Shown here: piece by piece, positions 16,563 through 25,882 of the stretch | Numbering within the stretch: position 1 is the first letter of the stretch | Layout: each line of letters starts with the position of its first letter | DNA from: Mycobacterium numidiamassiliense | GTDB taxonomy: Bacteria > Actinomycetota > Actinomycetes > Mycobacteriales > Mycobacteriaceae | Direction: 5' to 3' | Length of the DNA stretch: 64,000 nt | NCBI RefSeq assembly: GCF_900157365.1 | Contig: NZ_FUEZ01000004.1 | Coordinates: 3,211,066 to 3,275,065 of the forward strand | Notes under the pieces: model-generated | Database searches by the model: none | What the model was told of the DNA's origin: nothing | What the model saw: only the letters and a program-made list of their open reading frames with translations | Position numbers and translations under genes: made by a program

Positions 16563-16576
16563 TAGAACGTGTTTCG
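16563..16576. promoter_or_regulatory. KstR-like box (13/14 match)
   Basis: TAGAACGTGTTTCG matches the KstR consensus TNNAACNNGTTNNA except for the last base. It lies between divergent starts at 16551 and 16610. KstR represses cholesterol-catabolism genes in actinobacteria. The half-sites are intact, so binding is possible but weaker than at the perfect site near 62016. Confidence 0.4.
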
Positions 16577-16609
16577 GTTATGCGTGACTCGTCTGGATGG
16601 GGATATCGA

Positions 16610-17377
16610 ATGAGTGTCTTGGACTTGTTTGACTTGCGCGGCAAGACGGCTCTGGTCACTGGGGCGTCCAGCGGCATCGGCAAAAAAGTGGCTGAGGCCT
16701 ACCTACAGGCCGGTGCTCAGGTAGCCATCGCCGCGCGGCATTCCGAGGTGTTGGACGAGGTCGCGAACGAACTCCGCTCCGCCGGTGGCCGGGTCGTGCC
16801 GGTGCGCTGCGACGTGACCCAGCAAGACCAGGTGACCGCCATGCTGGACCAGGTGATCGCGGAATTGGGCGGCATTGACATCGCCGTCTGCAACGCCGGG
16901 ATCATCTCGGTCACGCCGATGCTGGACATGTCGGTGGACGAATTCCAGAAAATCCAAAACACCAATGTGACAGGCGTATTCCTCACCGCCCAGGCCGCGG
17001 CACGGGCGATGGTCGACCAGGGTAACGGCGGCGTCATCATCAACACCGCATCGATGTCCGGCCACATCATCAACACCCCGCAGCAGGTCAGCCACTACTG
17101 CGCCTCGAAGGCGTCGGTCATCCACCTGACCAAGGCCATGGCCGTCGAGCTCGCGCCGCACCGGATCCGGGTCAACAGCGTCAGCCCCGGCTACATCCTC
17201 ACCGAACTCGTCGAGCCCTATGCCGACTACCACCGGCTGTGGGAGCCCAAGATTCCTCTGGGCCGCATCGGCCGGCCCGACGAACTCACCGGCCTCTACC
17301 TGTTCCTGGCCAGCGAGGCGTCGAGCTACATGACCGGATCCGATGTGGTGATCGACGGCGGATACAGCTGCCCGTGA
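16610..17377 (+). CDS. Short-chain dehydrogenase/reductase (Rv1928c type)
   Basis: 255 residues from the ATG at 16610; the longer frame overlaps the divergent gene. The cofactor motif is TGASSGIGKK, followed by CDVTQQDQV, VCNAGIIS, catalytic NTASMSG and the YxxxK motif HYCASKAS. The C-terminal GSDVVIDGGYSCP is typical. It is a classical SDR of roughly the length I recall for Rv1928c. It probably oxidises or reduces a hydroxy/keto group; a possible KstR box upstream suggests a sterol- or lipid-derived substrate. Confidence 0.9.
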   Translation: MSVLDLFDLRGKTALVTGASSGIGKKVAEAYLQAGAQVAIAARHSEVLDEVANELRSAGGRVVPVRCDVTQQDQVTAMLDQVIAELGGIDIAVCNAGIISVTPMLDMSVDEFQKIQNTNVTGVFLTAQAAARAMVDQGNGGVIINTASMSGHIINTPQQVSHYCASKASVIHLTKAMAVELAPHRIRVNSVSPGYILTELVEPYADYHRLWEPKIPLGRIGRPDELTGLYLFLASEASSYMTGSDVVIDGGYSCP

Positions 17378-17378
17378 T

Positions 17379-18146
17379 TCAACGGACGATGCAGGGGCGG
17401 CCGAAACGAGTTCGCACACCGGGTGAATAGAGAGCGCGCAGTCGATCGCCGGCGGGCCGCACCGCGCCGGCACCGATCAGCTCGTCGCTGAACTCGGCGA
17501 CACTCGCGGCCCGCAAGGGCCACGGGCCGTGCTCATTGGGCACCCACCACGTCCGGCCGGCCTTACGCGTGTGCGCGCCCCATCGAGCGGTCAGCCAGAC
17601 CTCCAGCGGGGTCGGTTCAACCGCCTCGCGCACCGCGATCGTCAACAGGCTGCGCAGGCCCCGCCGCGGCCACCGGCGCATGCTGTCATACGTGATGTGG
17701 TCACCGTGGCGGATCAGTCGCATCCTCGCCCAGGTGTAGGGCACGCCGAGGCCGAGGCGGACGACGGGCACCACGGCCAGGCGGGCCGTCTCCAACGACC
17801 GGAACAAAACGCCGTGCCGGCCGGCGTCATCGATGGAGTACAGCCGGACGTTGGTCTCCAGGAAGCTGCCAAAGTATGGAAGTGGCAGCGCGGAGCCAAC
17901 TTTGGTGCTGGTCATGACGAACGGCACCAACCCGACGTAGGTCATCCCGTCGGCGAAGACGTCCGGACGGGTTCCGGGCGGGTACAGGTCCGCGACCGTC
18001 TCCGACCGCACCGGCCAGTGCAGGAACGTCAGATCGCTCCAGCGTTGATCGACGGTAACCGGGCCGGGCAGCGGCGGCGCGGTGACCGGAAATTCCGTGA
18101 GGTCCGCGCCGGGACTCGGTTCGGCCGGCAGATCGGGTGTCGACAT
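17379..18146 (-). CDS. DUF2071 protein (YqjF-like), Rv1927 type
   Basis: 255 residues from the ATG at 18146. Key segments are VDQRWSDLTFLHWPV, then GTRPDVFADGMTYVGLVPFVM, FGSFLETNVRLYSIDDAGRHGV and the late GAHTRKAGRTWWVPNEHGPWPL. These match the acetoacetate-decarboxylase-like DUF2071 family. Function is unknown. It ends 2 bp from the convergent SDR stop and is preceded closely by the membrane-anchored protein at 18160-18837 in the same direction. Confidence 0.82.
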   Translation of the reverse strand: MSTPDLPAEPSPGADLTEFPVTAPPLPGPVTVDQRWSDLTFLHWPVRSETVADLYPPGTRPDVFADGMTYVGLVPFVMTSTKVGSALPLPYFGSFLETNVRLYSIDDAGRHGVLFRSLETARLAVVPVVRLGLGVPYTWARMRLIRHGDHITYDSMRRWPRRGLRSLLTIAVREAVEPTPLEVWLTARWGAHTRKAGRTWWVPNEHGPWPLRAASVAEFSDELIGAGAVRPAGDRLRALYSPGVRTRFGRPCIVR

Positions 18147-18159
18147 CCGCGGTACGCCC

Positions 18160-18837
18160 TTATCCCTCGATCTGACCGGACATTCCCCGCTCGATGCTGG
18201 CCTGCGTCGCGGACGGCAACACGATGAGGCCACGTAGTTCTTTACCGGCCAGGTCGTAGGCGCTCTGCCGTTCCTGCGGTGCGGCCGCGGAGTCCGACGC
18301 CACCCGCAACAGGCTCTGGGCCCGCGCGATCCGCTGTTGGTCGGTCCGGGAGAAGTCGCTGCGCCGCCGTCGCGTCGCCTCGGTCTCGGCGATGTCGAAT
18401 GCGGTGACGTAGTCGGCAACCGCGGCCAGATATCGTTCGGCGGCGTCGCGGTCGTCGAGCAGGTCTTCGGCTTTGATGGGGCGCAAAAGGTCGGCGCGAA
18501 GCTTGGCTTTGTGGAAGTCGACCGTGAGCGGATCACGCATGTCGGTCATGAGCGGGAAGTCGAGCAGTTTGGCGAAGTCGAGTTCGTAGTCGAGCCATCG
18601 TTCGTCGGTCCGGTTGTGCTCAGCGATGACGCGTCTCAGCGACCGCCACTGCGCGGCCTGATTGTGCTCGGAGTCGCCCGGAAGCTCGGTCACCGACTCC
18701 GGCGTTCGCGCCCGATCGTCGTCGGCGTGCTGGACCTGGCGCCTGTTGGCGCCGAACGCGCGCATCACCGCGATGGCCGCGCCCGCCAGCGGCAGGATCA
18801 CGATCAGAAGCTCCAATAGCCGGATCACCACACCCAC
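18160..18837 (-). CDS. Membrane-anchored protein with one N-terminal helix, hypothetical
   Basis: 225 residues if the GTG at 18837 is used; GTGs at 18831 and 18828 are equally possible and would start right before the hydrophobic helix IRLLELLIVILPLAGAAIAV. The remainder is soluble, charged and mostly helical (RVIAEHNRTDERWLDYELDFAKLL). No known domain is recognised. It sits between fadD31 and the DUF2071 gene, all on the minus strand, so the three may be co-transcribed. The start overlaps the fadD31 end only if the longest reading (18888) is used. Confidence 0.65.
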   Translation of the reverse strand: MGVVIRLLELLIVILPLAGAAIAVMRAFGANRRQVQHADDDRARTPESVTELPGDSEHNQAAQWRSLRRVIAEHNRTDERWLDYELDFAKLLDFPLMTDMRDPLTVDFHKAKLRADLLRPIKAEDLLDDRDAAERYLAAVADYVTAFDIAETEATRRRRSDFSRTDQQRIARAQSLLRVASDSAAAPQERQSAYDLAGKELRGLIVLPSATQASIERGMSGQIEG

Positions 18838-18865
18838 ATGGCCAGGATGCCAGTTCGGCGGCCGA

Positions 18866-20725
18866 CTAAGGCGCGCCGAACGCGCCACCCAGGTACTGGG
18901 CGCGGCAGGCCACGCGGGCCAGCTTGCCGCTGGTAGTGCGCGGGATTGCCCCGGCAGGCAGAAAACGCACGTCGAACACCGTCAGGCCGTGTCGATGCGG
19001 CACCGCGGCCCGGATCGCCTCGATCGCCGGCTGCGGATCGTCGCGACTGGTGCCCGCCGCACGTTCGGCGATGATCACCAGACGCGGGCTCCCGGCAGCG
19101 GCGTCAGCCGACGCTTCGTCGGCCGGTACCGCGAACGCCGTGACGTATCCGCGCCGCACCATCGGCGTCGCCTCCGCGGCGGTGGCCTCGATGTCCTGCG
19201 GATAGTAGTGACGATCGTCGATGACTATCAGATCCGCGATCCGGCCGGCGATGTAGAGCTCCCCGTCGAGATACGTCGCCAAATCGCCGGTCCGCAACCA
19301 GGTTCGGTCGGGCTTCGAGCCCTCGGCGTGACTACCTTCCCGGAGCCGCGATCGCAGCGTGGCGCCGAACGTCAGCCGGGTTTCTTCGGGCCGTCCCCAG
19401 TAGCCCCGGCCGACGTTGTCACCCTGCAACCACACCTCGCCGATCGCGCCATCGGCGAGTTCGGCGCCGGTATCCGGGTCGACGATCACTGCCGACAGGC
19501 TGCGAGCAATCCGCCCGCACGATACGTGCGCGACCGCGTTGGGCGCACCCGCGGCGACGCGCACCGCGTGACCGGCGCTCAATTGTTCTCGGTCGAAGTA
19601 CGCAACGCTGGCCACGGCGTCGTGGTCGATGGTGGCGATCATCAGGGTCGCCTCGGCGATCCCGTAGGACGGTTTGAACGCGGTACGCGGCAACCCGTAG
19701 GGCGCGAACGCCTTGTTGAAGGCCGTCATCGCGTCGATGCTGACCGGCTCGGAACCGATGATCAGCACGACGTTGCTCAGGTCGACGTCGTCACCGGGCG
19801 CGGGCAGGCCGCGCTGTGCGGTCCATTCGTACGCGAAGTTCGGTGCGGCGGTGACCACTCGCCCTTCTCGAGACCCGGCGGCCAGCGCCTGAATCCACCG
19901 CTGGGGCCGGCGGACAAACGCGGTCGGTGACATCAGGGTGGAATGTCCGCCGTAGACGGCCGGAAAGCCGATCATCGACAGGCCCATGTCGTGATACAGC
20001 GGTAACCAGCTGACGCCGTGGGTGTTTCGGTTCAGCAGGTCGATCGACAGAATCATCTGCACCAGGTTGGTGCCGACGGCCCGGTGGGTGATCTCCACAC
20101 CGGCCGGAGGCCGGGTCGCGCCCGAGGTGTACTGCAGGTGAGAAACCTGATCGACGCCCAACTCGACGGGGGCGAATCGCTCGCCCTCGGAGTCGGGTAT
20201 CTGATCGATGACGACGACGTGCGGCCGTCGCAACCGGGGGACGCCGTCGAGAAAGCTCTCGACCGAGTCCTTCGCGGCCGCGGTGGTGAGAACGGCGGTG
20301 GGCTCGGAATCGAGAAGCGCCGTCTCTAGTCGTTCGGCGTGACCCGGCAGTTCCGGCGCGAACAACGGGACGGCGATGGTCCCGGCCTTGATCGCCGCGT
20401 AGAAGCCGGCGACGTAGTCGATGCCCTGAGGCGCGAGGATCGCCACCCGGTCGCCATCGCCGGCGAACTTCTGCACTCGCGCGCCGATGGCTTGTAACCG
20501 GACGCCGAGTTGGGCCCAGGTCACTTCCAGGACATGCCCCTCAGAGCGGGCGTGCTCCAGGTAGCGGTACGCCGTCGCGTCGCCGACATTCGCCACGTTG
20601 CGCTGAATGAGAGATATCAGCGTGGTGCCCGGCGGCAAGGCGATATTGCCGGTGGCATCCAGGCAATCCTCGATCAGTAGCAGGCCTTTTGGAGCCGCGG
20701 AGTCCTGTCGGGAGCCGTAATCCAT
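18866..20725 (-). CDS. fadD31: Fatty acyl-AMP ligase FadD31
   Basis: 619 residues, close to the 620 I recall for Rv1925. Adenylate-forming motifs in order are the P-loop HLQYTSGATRPPAGV (197-210; the usual STG serine is alanine), SWLPLYHDMGLS, SYGIAEATLMIA, TWLRTGDLA, and the hinge GRIADLIVIDDRHYYPQDIE. The FAAL pattern suggests it makes acyl-adenylates for transfer to a polyketide synthase or carrier rather than acyl-CoA. No PKS gene lies in the window. Confidence 0.92.
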   Translation of the reverse strand: MDYGSRQDSAAPKGLLLIEDCLDATGNIALPPGTTLISLIQRNVANVGDATAYRYLEHARSEGHVLEVTWAQLGVRLQAIGARVQKFAGDGDRVAILAPQGIDYVAGFYAAIKAGTIAVPLFAPELPGHAERLETALLDSEPTAVLTTAAAKDSVESFLDGVPRLRRPHVVVIDQIPDSEGERFAPVELGVDQVSHLQYTSGATRPPAGVEITHRAVGTNLVQMILSIDLLNRNTHGVSWLPLYHDMGLSMIGFPAVYGGHSTLMSPTAFVRRPQRWIQALAAGSREGRVVTAAPNFAYEWTAQRGLPAPGDDVDLSNVVLIIGSEPVSIDAMTAFNKAFAPYGLPRTAFKPSYGIAEATLMIATIDHDAVASVAYFDREQLSAGHAVRVAAGAPNAVAHVSCGRIARSLSAVIVDPDTGAELADGAIGEVWLQGDNVGRGYWGRPEETRLTFGATLRSRLREGSHAEGSKPDRTWLRTGDLATYLDGELYIAGRIADLIVIDDRHYYPQDIEATAAEATPMVRRGYVTAFAVPADEASADAAAGSPRLVIIAERAAGTSRDDPQPAIEAIRAAVPHRHGLTVFDVRFLPAGAIPRTTSGKLARVACRAQYLGGAFGAP

Positions 20726-20820
20726 AGGCGCCAGTCTAGGTCCCGGGCATTACCGCCCCTCGGTTTGCGCCGTCCACTAGAGTCCGAGCGGAATCATCGC
20801 GTCGGCGTCAAGGAGCATCC

Positions 20821-21198
20821 GTGAACGCTGGTGAGCATGACGTCGAGAGCCGCGACGATGCGCTGGCCCGGGTGCTGGTTTACCGCGAGCGCGGGCGGGC
20901 CAGGGCGATGCCGATTCGGCTGGCCCTGGCCGTGGTCGGAGTCGTGCTGCTGGTCGTGTCGGTCCCAATGATCGTGGCGCTCCCCGAGTTAGGGATCCCC
21001 GCGCTACTGGTCGCCCTCCGCCTGTTGGCGGTCGAAGCCGATTGGGCCGCGCGCGCATACGCGTGGACCGACTGGCGCTTCTCGCAGATGCAGCACTGGT
21101 TCCACCGTCAAACGCGACTTGTCCGCGCGGCCATTGTGATTGGACTGCTGGGCGTGGCCGTGGCACTGGTGTGGCTGATCGTCGTCGAATTCGTCTGA
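20821..21198 (+). CDS. Small membrane protein (Rv1924c type), hypothetical
   Basis: 125 residues from a GTG start at 20821. A charged N-terminus with ARVLVYRERGRARAM is followed by a hydrophobic pair (about residues 38-70), a WAARAYAWTDWRFSQMQHWFHR amphipathic stretch and a last helix (about 98-122). Two or three membrane passes are likely. Length and place next to fadD31 fit Rv1924c. Function unknown. Confidence 0.7.
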   Translation: MNAGEHDVESRDDALARVLVYRERGRARAMPIRLALAVVGVVLLVVSVPMIVALPELGIPALLVALRLLAVEADWAARAYAWTDWRFSQMQHWFHRQTRLVRAAIVIGLLGVAVALVWLIVVEFV

Positions 21199-21215
21199 CA
21201 TTGGGCCTTGGCCGG

Positions 21216-22331
21216 CTACATCCAGACTTTCGCTATCGACTCGGCTAGCGCCTCTGCGACCTGGTCGTCGGTGTTGCAGCTCACCGCTACCGACGTCAGT
21301 CGGTCCTTGCTGACGCGAAACGCCGCGACGAATCCGAGCCAAGCACCGTCGTGGTCGAGCGAGCCGTCCGGCCTGATGTAGATACCGGCGCCGTAGTGGA
21401 CGGGAATGCCCGGTCCGATTTCTACCGCCCCCGCAAGCTGCGCCTCGAGCAGCTTGGGACCGCCGACGCGACCGGTGCGATAGTTGTCCGCCCATTGAAC
21501 CAGTTGGCTGGGTGTGGTCTGGATGGCGCCGTCGCCGACCTGCTCCCAAGCGGAGCTTGCCGCGTGGTATCCCTCGCTACCGCCGTTATACGAGACTGCC
21601 TTATGCGGAATCTGGCCGACCGGATCCATCACCATGGCCAGATCGAGCGGGCGAAAGATGTTGTCGCTGAGGAACTGTGGCAGTGGCGTTCCGGACACCC
21701 GATGGACGATTTCGCCGAGCAGCACATAGTTGGAGTTGGAGTAGGCGAATCGCTCGCCCGGTTTGGAATTCAGCTGCGGAACTGCCGCCAGCGCCTGCAG
21801 GGCCTGGTCCTCGGTGGCGCGCTCGGTGACCTGGATCCCGTGATCGATGAGTATGTCGACGTAATCGGGAATGCCGCTGGTTTGGTGCATCAATTGGGCG
21901 ATAGAGACCGTGGCGGCCCAGCCCGGGAACCCGGACACGTATTTGGAGAGGGGGTCGCCCAGAGTCAGCTTCCCGGCCTGGGCAAGCAGCAGGATGGCGG
22001 TGGCGGTGAACTGCTTGGACACCGAGCCGATGTCGAAAACGGTTTCGGTGGTGATCTCCTCGGCGGTCACCAGGTCGGCCAGGCCACGCACGCCAGCCCA
22101 AACCACGTTGCCCTGGGACCCTACCGCCGCCGAGCAGCCCGGCCCACCAGCCTTGACCGCGTCGTCCAGCACGCGCTGACTGTTGGCCCTCAACGTCGTG
22201 ATTTTGTCCGCTGCGACACTGCTGTTCGTTGTGTTCGCCGGCGGGTCCGAGGCGGGCGTAGCCGCTGGTCTATTGCACCCGCCGAGTGCGAGCACGATCG
22301 CGAACAAAGCGCCCCACCGTCGTCGCCGCAA
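21216..22331 (-). CDS. Serine beta-lactamase-like lipoprotein (Rv1922 type)
   Basis: I choose the TTG at 22331, which has AAAGGA 8 nt upstream and gives 371 residues with a compact type II signal peptide (RRRRWGALFAIVLALGGC, lipidated Cys19). An ATG at 22394 would add a long non-signal leader. The penicillin-binding fold shows the SxxK nucleophile in FDIGSVSKQFTATA and the YxN motif in RFAYSNSNYVLLG. Such proteins are esterases, peptidases or class C-like hydrolases at the envelope. The activity cannot be told from sequence. Confidence 0.85.
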   Translation of the reverse strand: MRRRRWGALFAIVLALGGCNRPAATPASDPPANTTNSSVAADKITTLRANSQRVLDDAVKAGGPGCSAAVGSQGNVVWAGVRGLADLVTAEEITTETVFDIGSVSKQFTATAILLLAQAGKLTLGDPLSKYVSGFPGWAATVSIAQLMHQTSGIPDYVDILIDHGIQVTERATEDQALQALAAVPQLNSKPGERFAYSNSNYVLLGEIVHRVSGTPLPQFLSDNIFRPLDLAMVMDPVGQIPHKAVSYNGGSEGYHAASSAWEQVGDGAIQTTPSQLVQWADNYRTGRVGGPKLLEAQLAGAVEIGPGIPVHYGAGIYIRPDGSLDHDGAWLGFVAAFRVSKDRLTSVAVSCNTDDQVAEALAESIAKVWM

Positions 22332-22661
22332 CTCACCATGTCCTTTGAACACCACAGACGAACACGAAACAATGTGTCCGCCAGATTCTTTCATGACCCC
22401 TCAGAATTGGCTGGAAATCATCCCCGACATCCGCGTCCGTTCCCGCAAATACGATGTCAGGCCTCGGTCGGTAATAGCCGTCCCACGCACACGGAGAGTA
22501 TGCCTGTGACGCGGCAGAAGTGTGCCGCATTCGCGCGCCCAGGGTCCTTTTGTCGGAAAATCCGAACTCGGGGCCGCGACCGGCCGGACGGCCCGTCAGC
22601 CTGCGCGGTAGGGTACGCGCAGTTCCGTTGAGGGCCATTCCTACGGTGTGGGGAGTTGAGC

Positions 22662-23120
22662 ATGTCGGGTCGGAAATTTTCGTTCGAGATCAACCGGACC
22701 AGTAGCGCGCCCGCGGCCACTTTGTTCAGGCTCGTGACCGACGGCGCCAACTGGTCGGACTGGGCCAAACCATTGGTCATTCAATCGAGTTGGGCGCGGC
22801 AGGGCAATCCCGCGCCGGCAGGCGTCGGCGCTGTTCGCAAGATTGGCATGTGGCCGTTCCTGGTGCAGGAAGAGACCGTCGAGTACGAGCAGGATCGCCG
22901 GCACGTCTACAAGCTGATCGGGCCCCAATCGCCGGCCAAGGACTACGTCTCCGAGGTGGTGTTCACGCCGAACGCGGCGGGTGGCACCGACATCCACTGG
23001 GCCGGATCGTTCAATGAGGGTGTGCGCGGCACCGGCCCGTTCATGCGAGCGGCGTTGGGCGGCGCGGTCCGGTTGTTTGCGGACAAGCTGGTGAAGACGG
23101 CCGAACGCGAGTCCAGCTGA
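22662..23120 (+). CDS. SRPBCC (polyketide cyclase/START-like) family protein
   Basis: 152 residues from the ATG at 22662 after GGGGAG. The fold is shown by the N-terminal strand SFEINRTSSAPAATLFRLVTDGANWSDWAKP, VRKIGMWPFLVQEETVEYE and the C-terminal helix GGAVRLFADKLVKTAER. It probably binds a hydrophobic ligand. It is transcribed away from the lipoprotein at 22331 with a 330-bp gap that shows no other gene. Confidence 0.82.
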   Translation: MSGRKFSFEINRTSSAPAATLFRLVTDGANWSDWAKPLVIQSSWARQGNPAPAGVGAVRKIGMWPFLVQEETVEYEQDRRHVYKLIGPQSPAKDYVSEVVFTPNAAGGTDIHWAGSFNEGVRGTGPFMRAALGGAVRLFADKLVKTAERESS

Positions 23121-23241
23121 CGATTGGCCTGTCGCGCAACGGGTTTCACTGTACCGCGGCCTGCTGCCGTTATTGGCTTGGCTGACAAGCTGTTTCACAC
23201 GGTGCATTACGGCCGCACCACGTGACCGCCAGAACCAGCGA

Positions 23242-23613
23242 TTACGGATTGCCGGCCTGTTCCTGGACTTGCTGACCCTGTAACTCGTCTTGTAGGGCCT
23301 GCTGCTGGGCGGCTTCGTTCTGCTCTTCGGCCTGTTGTTCGGCCTGCTGCATCTCCTGTTGCGCGAGCTGTTGCTGCAGCTGAGCTTGGTCGCTACCGTC
23401 GTCGGCCGCCCACCCACCGCTGCCGATCAGGCCCGGCGGAGTCTGGGGCACCAGCGAAGCAATCGACACGTCGGTCAGGCGCACCGATCCGCCAGTTGTA
23501 TCTGGGCGCGCCGCGTTGAAGAACACGAGCATCGCGATGGCCGCTGCCGCGGCGAAAATGAGTTGCAGGATGCGCAATTGCGGACGGCGGGCTGCGCGGA
23601 GTTGAGGGGTCAT
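23242..23613 (-). CDS. Membrane-anchored Gln-rich coiled-coil protein
   Basis: 123 residues. A basic start (MTPQLRAARRPQLR) and one hydrophobic helix (about 14-34) anchor it. A linker containing SIASLVPQTPPGLIGSGGW follows. The last 50 residues are almost entirely Gln/Glu/Ala (QLQQQLAQQEMQQAEQQAEEQNEAAQQQ), a likely coiled coil or low-complexity tail outside the membrane. I know no family for it. The repetitive CAG/CTG-type DNA makes this tract prone to length variation. Confidence 0.65.
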   Translation of the reverse strand: MTPQLRAARRPQLRILQLIFAAAAAIAMLVFFNAARPDTTGGSVRLTDVSIASLVPQTPPGLIGSGGWAADDGSDQAQLQQQLAQQEMQQAEQQAEEQNEAAQQQALQDELQGQQVQEQAGNP

Positions 23614-23740
23614 ACATCAGGTTTGCGCCCCGTCGCTAGCGATCACCTGGGGATTGCCTGGCCCACGGTTATGAAATCACCCGCTGTCATCAGGGACTCA
23701 CTCTTGTCGGGTCCACCGGCAGACTATTAAGCTTGGCTAA

Positions 23741-25306
23741 GTGTATGACGTGGTCATCGCGGGAGCTGGTCCCAACGGGCTGATGCTGGCCGGCGAATTG
23801 GGACTGGCCGGAATCAGGCCGGTGGTGCTGGATCCGATGCCGGGGCCAAATCCGCTACGGCGCGCCAACGGTGTTATCGGGCAAGGTGTTCGGATCCTCG
23901 ACCATCGTGGTTTGTACGGTCAGATCGCCGGCACATCGGAGCAGCCGCAAGTCAATCCACGCGCGATGTTCGCGGCCTTTCCGCTTGACCTTGCGGTGGT
24001 GCCGAATCCGCAGCTGTTCCTGCTGCCCGTTCAGCAGCCCAGGCTTGTGCAGGCGCTTGCGGATCGGGCCGGCGAATACGACGTCGACATCCGCTGGGGC
24101 CACACGCTCGCAGGTTTCGATCAGGACGCGGACGGCGTCACGGTACACATCACGGGACCCGACGGTGCCTATCAGCTGAGGACCAATTACCTGGTCGGCG
24201 CCGACGGCGGCACCAGCCCGACCCGCAAGCTGGCCGGGATCGATTTCCCCGGCATGTCGTCGTACGACACGGTAGTCCGGATGGCATTAGACGTCGTGCC
24301 CCCCGACGAATGGCTCGGCCCGGTCAGCGCGGGGTTGGACATACCCGGCTTTGGCCGGGTGCCGCCGTTGAAGTTCCATCGGGGCGATCAAGGCGTCTTC
24401 GCCTTCGGCGCACTCGGGGACCGCGCAGCGGTGCTCGTGTTCGAGCTGGACACGGCGGCGCGTGAAGAACCTCGCGACGATCATGTCGACGAGCCGTCCA
24501 TGAGCCTGGCCGAACTCGAGGCCAGCGCCAAACGCGTGCTGGGCGTCGACATGCCGCTGCGGCCCGTATTGCCGGACGCGCCAAAGGATCTGCGCCGCTT
24601 CTCCGGGATCAACTCGAGGATCGCCTCGCGATATTAGGTGGGCCGCGTCATCCTGGTCGGCGACGCCGCGCACGTGCACTCCCCGATGGGCGGCCCGGGC
24701 CTCAACCTGGGTTTGCAAGACGCGGTGAACCTCGGCTGGAAGCTGGCGGCCGTCGTCAGCGGACGCGTCGAGCCGGCTCTGCTGGCCACCTACGAAGCGG
24801 AGCGCCGGCCCGCGGCCGAGCGGGTCATCATGCACAGCCGGGCCCAGCTGGCGTTGGTGCGGCCCGGCCCTGAAGTCACGGCGCTGCGCGAATTGTTGTC
24901 GGAACTGCTCACCGCGCCCGACACGGTTCGCCGCCTCACCGACCTGATATCCGGCGCCGAAAACCGCTACCTCACCGGCCCCGATCCCCATCCGTTGGCC
25001 GGGCACTGGGTGCCCGACTTCGCGGTGGAAAACGCCGACGGCACCCGGCGGGTCGCGGAGCTTGCCCGCACCGGGCGGCCGCTGCTGCTCGATCTCACCA
25101 AGCGCGGCGAGGTCGCGGCGGCGCTGGCCGACGTCGCCGACCGGCTGACCGTCGCTGCCGGTCGCCCGAACGGCGAGGTCGCGGCGACGGCGCTGCTGGT
25201 GCGCCCAGACGGTTATGTGGCATGGGCGTCATCGGCGGCCAAGCCCGAAATCGCCGAATTGCGAGGAGCGCTCGCGCGGTGGTTCGGAGTGCAAACAGCT
25301 ATTTAG
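23741..25306 (+). pseudogene. FAD-binding aromatic-ring monooxygenase interrupted by an in-frame TAG
   Basis: The frame opens with GTG at 23741 and would encode about 521 residues, but codon 299 (24635-24637) is TAG. The frame then continues in phase to 25306. Before the stop: GAGPNGLMLAGELGLAG (dinucleotide motif), DYLVGADGG-like YLVGADGGTSPTRKL, and ASRY. Straight after the stop: VGRVILVGDAAHVHSPMGGPGLNLGLQDAVNLGWKL, the FAD-pyrophosphate DG/GD motif. A C-terminal thioredoxin-like domain follows (LLLDLTKRGEV...LVRPDGYVAWAS). One C-to-T change of CAG (Gln) would explain it. A GTG directly follows the stop, so the second half might be made separately. Either a true nonsense mutation or a sequencing error. 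Confidence 0.85.
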
Positions 25307-25436
25307 AGCCATTTTCTTGGTAATCCTGCACAACGGTTAATTCGCCTCCAGCGTTCTGAGCAGCGCAAACGTCACGCAAAAAAGAAACGCTGGCGTCTAC
25401 AAGATTGGAATCGGCCCGTTCGGGTATTTAATTAGC

Positions 25437-25775
25437 GTGGTTAAAAATAATTTACGTTTGGCGGCAATGACTTTCGCATTGGCCGCTGGCTTGGGGCTGG
25501 CGGGGCTGGGCGTTGCAGCTGATGCTCAAGCCCAGCCAGGGCCCTTCCCGCAGTGGTGCCCGGGTGATTTTTGGGACCCGGGCTGGGGCAACAATTGGGA
25601 TGGCGGGGGTTGCCACGACAACTGGCGCGGCTACGGACCCAACCCCTATTACGGGCATTCCGGTGGTCCTGGCGATCATGGCGGATATGGCGACCATGGC
25701 GATCATGGTGGTCCTGGCGATCATGGTGGATTTGATGGGCCAGGTGGTCCCGGTGATCATGGCGGTCATCGCTGA
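25437..25775 (+). CDS. Secreted Gly/His/Asp-rich small protein
   Basis: 112 residues from GTG at 25437 (an ATG at 25467 would also keep part of the signal). The signal peptide LALAAGLGLAGLGVAADAQA ends before QPGPFPQWCPGDFWDPGWG, a motif shared by many small mycobacterial exported proteins. The C-terminal third is made of GDHGG-type repeats (about ten His, ten Asp), which could bind metals or mediate aggregation. The DNA there is built from imperfect repeats around GGTGATCATGG. It is followed by a perfect 13-bp terminator stem. Confidence 0.75.
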   Translation: MVKNNLRLAAMTFALAAGLGLAGLGVAADAQAQPGPFPQWCPGDFWDPGWGNNWDGGGCHDNWRGYGPNPYYGHSGGPGDHGGYGDHGDHGGPGDHGGFDGPGGPGDHGGHR

Positions 25776-25814
25776 TCGCTGTAGTCACCAACTGACAGAG
25801 TTGATTTGAGTAGG

Positions 25815-25847
25815 TGCGCCCTGCCGACGAGGTTTCGGCAGGGCGCA
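25815..25847. terminator. Bidirectional hairpin terminator
   Basis: Perfect 13-bp stem (arms 25815-25827 and 25835-25847) with a 7-nt loop, between the convergent stops at 25775 and 25883. GC-rich without a clear U-tract, as is common in mycobacteria. Confidence 0.8.
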
Positions 25848-25882
25848 GCCGTGTTGACGCGGACTCTCGGTGAAGCACCAGA

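Noticed and set aside
18662..19930. 422-codon plus-strand frame opposite fadD31
   Set aside because: Shadow frame; fadD31 on the minus strand is unmistakable.
25650..25770. Regular GGTGATCATGG-type repeats, considered as a CRISPR array
   Set aside because: Units are short, imperfect, in phase with codons and encode GDHGG repeats; no spacer structure.
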